The notes beneath the pieces were generated by a model, which did not search any database, had not been told where the DNA came from, and saw only the letters and a list, made by a program, of their open reading frames with translations. Of a stretch of 35,064 nt of DNA, positions 32,642-35,064 are shown in pieces; within the stretch, counting starts at the first letter, position 1, and every line of letters starts with the position of its first letter. The stretch covers positions 1 through 35,064 of the IMG/VR virus record IMGVR_UViG_3300017928_000007; one strand, given 5' to 3'. The DNA is from a virus. Made by a program: the position numbers and the translations under genes.

Positions 32642-33171
32642 AGGGGTTTGCACGAGGCCGTTCGCGCGTCGTGGGCGGTCGATCCACGGCCTCCAGGTCG
32701 TCCAGGTAGGCCGGTCCGTGTCAACAGCAGGTCGACGGGGGTAGGTCGCGGCCGTGGCCGCCTACTTATTACCAGTCCGATAACAAGCATTATGTGGCGT
32801 CGCCGACCGATGCCGTGGTGTGAGCTCGTCGGACGGCCGTCGATGGACGCAGGTTGCGGCATCGAGGCGTCGTCGCTGGTGTTGGCGTGGCGTTCGGGGT
32901 GCGTCGCCGTGATGCATGAGAATCGCGCTGCATCGCCGTACGCACTGGATCACCTCCAACGATGACCTGGTGGTGGTAGACGAGTGGTGATGACGACGCA
33001 GGTGAAACGCAGTCGCAGAGCGGATCACGTGGAATGATGAGGAGTGATGCGGTGACCTGGTGGCGAGTGATACGTGACGAGGTCCTGCACCGGGCTGCCA
33101 CAGCAGCATCTCACGGCTCCGGATCGGCTCCGGCGGGGTACGATGGTGTCCACCGCGCTTCCGCTGGGCTC

Positions 33172-33180
33172 ATTTTAGCA
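33172..33180 (-). promoter_or_regulatory. Candidate extended -10 promoter
   Basis: On minus the sequence reads TGCTAAAAT: TG, one base, then TAAAAT, a 5/6 match to TATAAT. No clear -35 is present, as expected for extended -10 promoters. It would drive a transcript leftward across 33165-32508. Confidence 0.4.
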
Positions 33181-33292
33181 TGAATAGCTATTGACACTGA
33201 CAGGTTAGGTGACATCGAGGTGACAGAAGACTGCCAACTTTCGCGCTGCTCTTAAAGAAAGAACGCGAGGGCAAACCAATTTTCGGGCAGGC

Positions 33293-33375
33293 CGATGTTT
33301 CACGATGTTTCTCGGTTGTCCACAGCATAGAGGCGCGGTGGGCTGCATAACGGGATGTCCTGCGGATGTCCTGCG
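33293..33375. repeat. Two sets of short tandem repeats in the control region
   Basis: CGATGTTT occurs at 33293-33300 and 33303-33310 (10-bp period). GATGTCCTGCG occurs twice back to back at 33354-33364 and 33365-33375 (11-bp period). Helical-turn spacing suggests protein-binding sites upstream of the plus promoter. Confidence 0.55.
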
Positions 33376-33405
33376 GACGCCACGCAAGACGGGACGTGCG
33401 GGCTG

Positions 33406-33435
33406 TTGACAGTGACAACGGGGCCGTGTTACTGT
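33406..33435 (+). promoter_or_regulatory. Candidate promoter for the 33504-34373 genes
   Basis: TTGACA (33406-33411), 18 bp, TACTGT (33430-33435). The -35 is perfect, the -10 is weak. It lies about 70 bp ahead of the first start codon, with a 10-bp stem-loop in the leader. Confidence 0.45.
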
Positions 33436-33451
33436 TGGCGCAGACAACAGA

Positions 33452-33479
33452 GCCGGGCGGTGCTGGTAACACCCCCGGC
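33452..33479 (+). other. Leader stem-loop
   Basis: GCCGGG (33452-33457) pairs with CCCGGC (33474-33479) and GGTG (33459-33462) with CACC (33470-33473). One C bulges and the loop is CTGGTAA. It has no T-run, so it is not a terminator. It may control translation of the gene at 33504. Confidence 0.5.
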
Positions 33480-33503
33480 GATGGAGACAAGGAGATGTGG
33501 TCC

Positions 33504-33746
33504 ATGTCTCAGGTTCAGGTTACCCGGCACACGTGCGGCGGTCCAGTGTTTGGGCGGCTCGATCTCAGTTGCCCGCGGTGCCGCGAGCTGATGGAGGGTT
33601 ACCCGGCCAGGCGGTGGGATGGCGCACGTCGGTTCAACCGGTCAGACAGCGCCCAGGACATCCGCTCCGCTTACTGTTTCTGCCCTGATACCCCATTGGG
33701 CGTCGACCGTTGCCCGCGTTGCGGCAAGCGGCCGTACACCGACTAA
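33504..33746 (+). CDS. Small zinc-ribbon-like protein
   Basis: An 80-residue protein from ATG 33504; AAGGAG lies 9 nt upstream, and the ATG at 33495 is too close to it. Cys pairs CPRC (mid) and CPRC (near the C-terminus, RCPRCGKRP), with YCFCPD, suggest two zinc ribbons or a double knuckle. It is the first gene after the control region. A regulatory or nucleic-acid-binding role is likely; no family recognised. Confidence 0.65.
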   Translation: MSQVQVTRHTCGGPVFGRLDLSCPRCRELMEGYPARRWDGARRFNRSDSAQDIRSAYCFCPDTPLGVDRCPRCGKRPYTD

Positions 33747-33759
33747 GGAGGCGCATACG

Positions 33760-34197
33760 ATGACGACCTGCTACCGGATCCAGGAGCGCAGCCGCGACCC
33801 ACGGGAGCTGCTCAACCCTGAGAACTGGACATCGCACGTCTGGACCGGAGAAGTCTACCGCCAGTGCGCCACCTGCCACGGATCCGGCGAGGTGTGGACC
33901 GACGCAGACGCCGAGTACCCGGAGGAATGTCCGGAATGCGGCGGTCGGGGCGAGACCGAAGACGTGCGGCGCGGAATCAGCGTTTGCGACTCGCTTGAGC
34001 ACCTCGCCTGCTATTTTGCCGATCGGCACGCGGACCTGAAGGACGTCGTAGTCGTCGCACTCGCAGGCGACATTTCCGAGGACGACGACTGGGAGGCCGC
34101 AGACGGTGCGCTGCTGGTCTACCCGACGGCGATTGTGCGCGTGATGACACTCGCGGATGCCGGTCTCGACTGGCTGCGCGAGGAGGACGCCGAGTGA
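33760..34197 (+). CDS. DnaJ-type zinc-finger protein
   Basis: A 145-residue protein from ATG 33760 with AAGGAGG upstream. Residues about 29-56 contain CATCHGSGEV and CPECGGRGE, the CxxCxGxG repeat of DnaJ-type zinc fingers, but without a J domain. The C-terminal half is an acidic alpha/beta segment. It is coupled to the excisionase-like gene (GTGA). Such finger-only proteins are common in actinobacterial and other Gram-positive phages, with unknown role. Confidence 0.7.
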   Translation: MTTCYRIQERSRDPRELLNPENWTSHVWTGEVYRQCATCHGSGEVWTDADAEYPEECPECGGRGETEDVRRGISVCDSLEHLACYFADRHADLKDVVVVALAGDISEDDDWEAADGALLVYPTAIVRVMTLADAGLDWLREEDAE

Positions 34198-34373
34198 AAC
34201 TCTACGGCGTCGCCGAGATCGCGATGGCACTCGGAGTCGACCGCCGAAAGGTGGCAATGTGGCGAACGCGCGGGAAGCTGCCGCCACCGACGCAAGTTCT
34301 CTCCACGGGGCCGGTCTGGACGGCCGCAGACATCGAACCATGGATCGCTGACCAGATAGAGCGCCGGGGCTAA
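34194..34373 (+). CDS. Excisionase-like small HTH protein
   Basis: A 59-residue protein from GTG 34194, overlapping the previous stop. It reads VKLYGVAEIAMALGVDRRKV, then MWRTRGKLPPPTQ, VWTAADIEPW, the AlpA/MerR-like winged HTH typical of small phage excisionases. It lies directly next to the attachment region and opposite the integrase. It probably binds the phased repeats at 34578-34617 and directs excision. A hairpin terminator overlaps its stop. Confidence 0.75.
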   Translation: MKLYGVAEIAMALGVDRRKVAMWRTRGKLPPPTQVLSTGPVWTAADIEPWIADQIERRG

Positions 34374-34388
34374 TCACCCCGGCGCTCT
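34358..34388 (+). terminator. Hairpin terminator after the excisionase-like gene
   Basis: AGAGCGCCGGGG (34358-34369) pairs with CCCCGGCGCTCT (34377-34388), a perfect 12-bp stem with loop CTAATCA. The tail TCCTTGC has few T, so termination may be partial. It overlaps the stop codon at 34371. Confidence 0.65.
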
Positions 34389-34430
34389 TCCTTGCTCGTC
34401 AGATGCCCTACGTTGTCGAGTTACGGGACT

Positions 34431-34513
34431 TGTGTCTATGTCTGCGGCATGTGCTGGGCCGCTCAGGTGTAGATCACCGTCAACGCTCTGAGCCGCCCCT
34501 AGAGAAAGACACA
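34431..34513. repeat. Nested inverted repeat in the attachment region
   Basis: TGTGTCT (34431-34437) pairs with AGACACA (34507-34513). Inside, GGCCGCTCAG (34457-34466) pairs with CTGAGCCGCC (34488-34497) with one mismatch. It could be a structured RNA or DNA site; purpose unknown. Confidence 0.5.
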
Positions 34514-34541
34514 GATGGCATAACTGGCGCAGCGTGATCGC

Positions 34542-34563
34542 ATGGTCGCCGTTTGGTCGCCGA
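34542..34563 (+). repeat. Left arm-type integrase site
   Basis: Two TGGTCGCCG boxes 11 bp apart in direct orientation. The whole 22-bp segment is repeated exactly at 34772-34793 on the other side of the core. Confidence 0.65.
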
Positions 34564-34577
34564 ACTCGCAAGAATCA

Positions 34578-34617
34578 TACGGAATCCAGCGGAATCCTAC
34601 GGACGCCAACGGAATAA
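34578..34617 (+). repeat. Four 10-bp phased repeats (candidate excisionase sites)
   Basis: TACGGAATCC, AGCGGAATCC, TACGGACGCC, AACGGAATAA lie head to tail with exact 10-bp period, so all face one side of the helix. They lie between the left arm site and the core, next to an excisionase-like gene. Confidence 0.7.
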
Positions 34618-34665
34618 AAGAAACCCTGGAACCCGCTCCAACAGCGGATCCCGGGGCTTGAAAAT

Positions 34666-34710
34666 TGGTGGAGGCGAGGGGATTCGAACCCCTGACCTAT
34701 AGATTGCGAA
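34666..34710 (-). other. Attachment site core: 3' half of a tRNA-Ala(CGC)-like gene
   Basis: On minus it reads from the anticodon loop TTCGCAA (anticodon CGC), through the variable loop, T-arm GGGG-TTCGAAT-CCCC and acceptor CGCCTCC to ACCA. U70 in the acceptor and A73 fit tRNA-Ala. The match ends right after the anticodon loop, and the 5' half is absent, so it is not a tRNA gene. It is the phage copy of the integration target. CTGACCT (34692-34698) and AGGTCAG (34722-34728) form an inverted repeat across it. With phage genes on both sides it is best read as attP. Confidence 0.75.
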
Positions 34711-34760
34711 CACATAACCGAAGGTCAGAGAATCGCGCCACAAAGCCGTTATGCGCCCCG

Positions 34761-35064
34761 TTAGGACCCGGATGGTCGCCGTTTGGTCGCCGAGGCCTGC
34801 AGAAACTCATTCAACCGCTCGGCAGCTGCACGGTTGGCCTCCGGAGTGAGGTGGCCGTAGATGTCCGCCGTCGTCGAGATGTTCCGGTGCCCGAGGCGCT
34901 GTGAGACAGTCTCGATCGGCACGCCGGCAGCCATTTGCATGCTGGCGGCAGTGTGACGCAGGTCATAGACGCGCACCGGCGGCAGGCCGAGGCGGTTGCG
35001 AAGCCGGCGCCACGCGCGATCGACATGGTCAATGCTGACACCGCTCCCGGAGGCTGTGGCGAAC
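34761..35064 (-). CDS. int: Tyrosine integrase, C-terminal part (N-terminus outside window)
   Basis: About 101 residues, running off the right edge. The catalytic C-domain shows DLRHTAAS (Arg-His of the R-H-x-x-R region) and LGHRNISTTADIYGHL with His and the active-site Tyr. It would recombine attP with the host tRNA site. The gene's last codons contain the right arm site. It lies right beside the att core and opposes the excisionase-like gene, the common int/xis arrangement. The first catalytic Arg lies beyond the window. Confidence 0.92.
   Translation of the reverse strand, partial: FATASGSGVSIDHVDRAWRRLRNRLGLPPVRVYDLRHTAASMQMAAGVPIETVSQRLGHRNISTTADIYGHLTPEANRAAAERLNEFLQASATKRRPSGS
34772..34793 (+). 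repeat. Right arm-type integrase site
   Basis: Exact copy of 34542-34563 (two TGGTCGCCG boxes). It lies inside the 3' end of the integrase gene, about 60 bp from the core, mirrored by the left copy about 100 bp on the other side. Confidence 0.65.

Larger units (their letters stand above)
32490..33503. other. About 1 kb without a convincing gene: control region or long non-coding RNA
   Basis: No open frame here has a ribosome site together with protein-like composition. It holds candidate promoters on both strands, an intrinsic terminator next to the late operon, two sets of short tandem repeats (33293-33310, 33354-33375) and a leader hairpin at 33452-33479. The 32650-33180 part is rich in GTGAT/ATCAC-type words and hairpins. 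This fits an early/late switch region, a phage origin, or a structured RNA. Confidence 0.6.
34374..34760. other. Attachment region without genes
   Basis: About 390 bp between the excisionase-like and integrase genes. It contains an inverted repeat (34431-34513), one integrase-arm box pair (34542-34563), phased 10-bp repeats (34578-34617) and the att core (34666-34710). The second arm pair lies just inside the integrase gene's 3' end. Confidence 0.75.

Noticed and set aside
32762-33109. Minus-strand 115-codon frame in the control region
   Set aside because: Ser/His/Arg-rich without a domain, no ribosome site; looks like non-coding sequence.
33191-33219. Plus-strand promoter beginning with TTGACA at 33191
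   Set aside because: No acceptable -10 element is found at 16-18 bp (ATCGAG at 17 bp).
34666-34760. A complete tRNA gene on the minus strand
   Set aside because: Only the T-arm, acceptor, variable loop and anticodon loop match. The 5' anticodon strand, D-arm and 5' acceptor (GGGGGCG) are absent, so it is an att core and not a tRNA.

Overview
The window looks like most of the genome of a temperate, short-tailed (podovirus-type) bacteriophage. The sequence is high in G+C. Genes are packed with ATGA/GTGA stop-start overlaps and most starts have strong AGGAGG-type ribosome binding sites. The likely host is a high-GC Gram-positive bacterium, probably in the Bacillota. This host call is an inference from the strong Shine-Dalgarno sites, an XhlA-like lysis protein and a secreted protein with a copper-amine-oxidase-N type stalk domain, which is common in that phylum.

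Layout. (1) 2-10252, plus strand: early/replication operon. It holds the end of a beta-solenoid repeat protein, a replication initiator/loader-like protein, a DnaB-family helicase, a cytosine-C5 DNA methyltransferase with an unusual internal repeat array, a RusA-type resolvase and about a dozen small accessory proteins. It ends with a sigma region 4-like regulator. (2) 10266-11100: a self-contained secreted-protein gene with its own promoter and a strong hairpin terminator, the usual build of a lysogenic-conversion 'moron'. (3) 32489 down to 11110, minus strand: one late operon of about 21 kb. In transcription order it has small genes, terS, terL, a membrane protein, portal, a small basic protein with no normal start codon, a Gly/Pro-rich protein, scaffold, major capsid protein, head completion/adaptor proteins, a tail nozzle-like protein, a fibre-like protein, internal virion proteins with a SpeD-like decarboxylase and a PurD-like ATP-grasp ligase set among them, and the lysis cassette. 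There is no tape-measure or sheath gene, which supports a short tail. (4) 32490-33503: about 1 kb without a convincing gene. It carries candidate promoters in both directions, short tandem repeats and an intrinsic terminator just ahead of the first late gene. (5) 33504-34373, plus strand: two zinc-ribbon-type small proteins and an excisionase-like HTH protein. (6) 34374-34760: a well-organised attachment region. It has the 3' half of a tRNA-Ala(CGC)-like gene as core, two identical double-box arm sites flanking it, and four 10-bp phased repeats. (7) 34761-35064, minus strand: the C-terminal end of a tyrosine integrase, cut by the window edge.

Because phage genes lie on both sides of the att core, the sequence reads as an attP, that is, an unintegrated or circular phage genome rather than a prophage junction. 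No lysogeny repressor is visible; it would be expected beyond the integrase.

The most interesting points are the SpeD/ATP-grasp pair inside the virion gene block, the DPR-repeat methyltransferase, the ATC-start (or TAG-readthrough) gene after the portal, the 1-kb non-coding control region with a terminator in the late leader, and the attP architecture. All functional calls come from reading the sequence; no database search was run.
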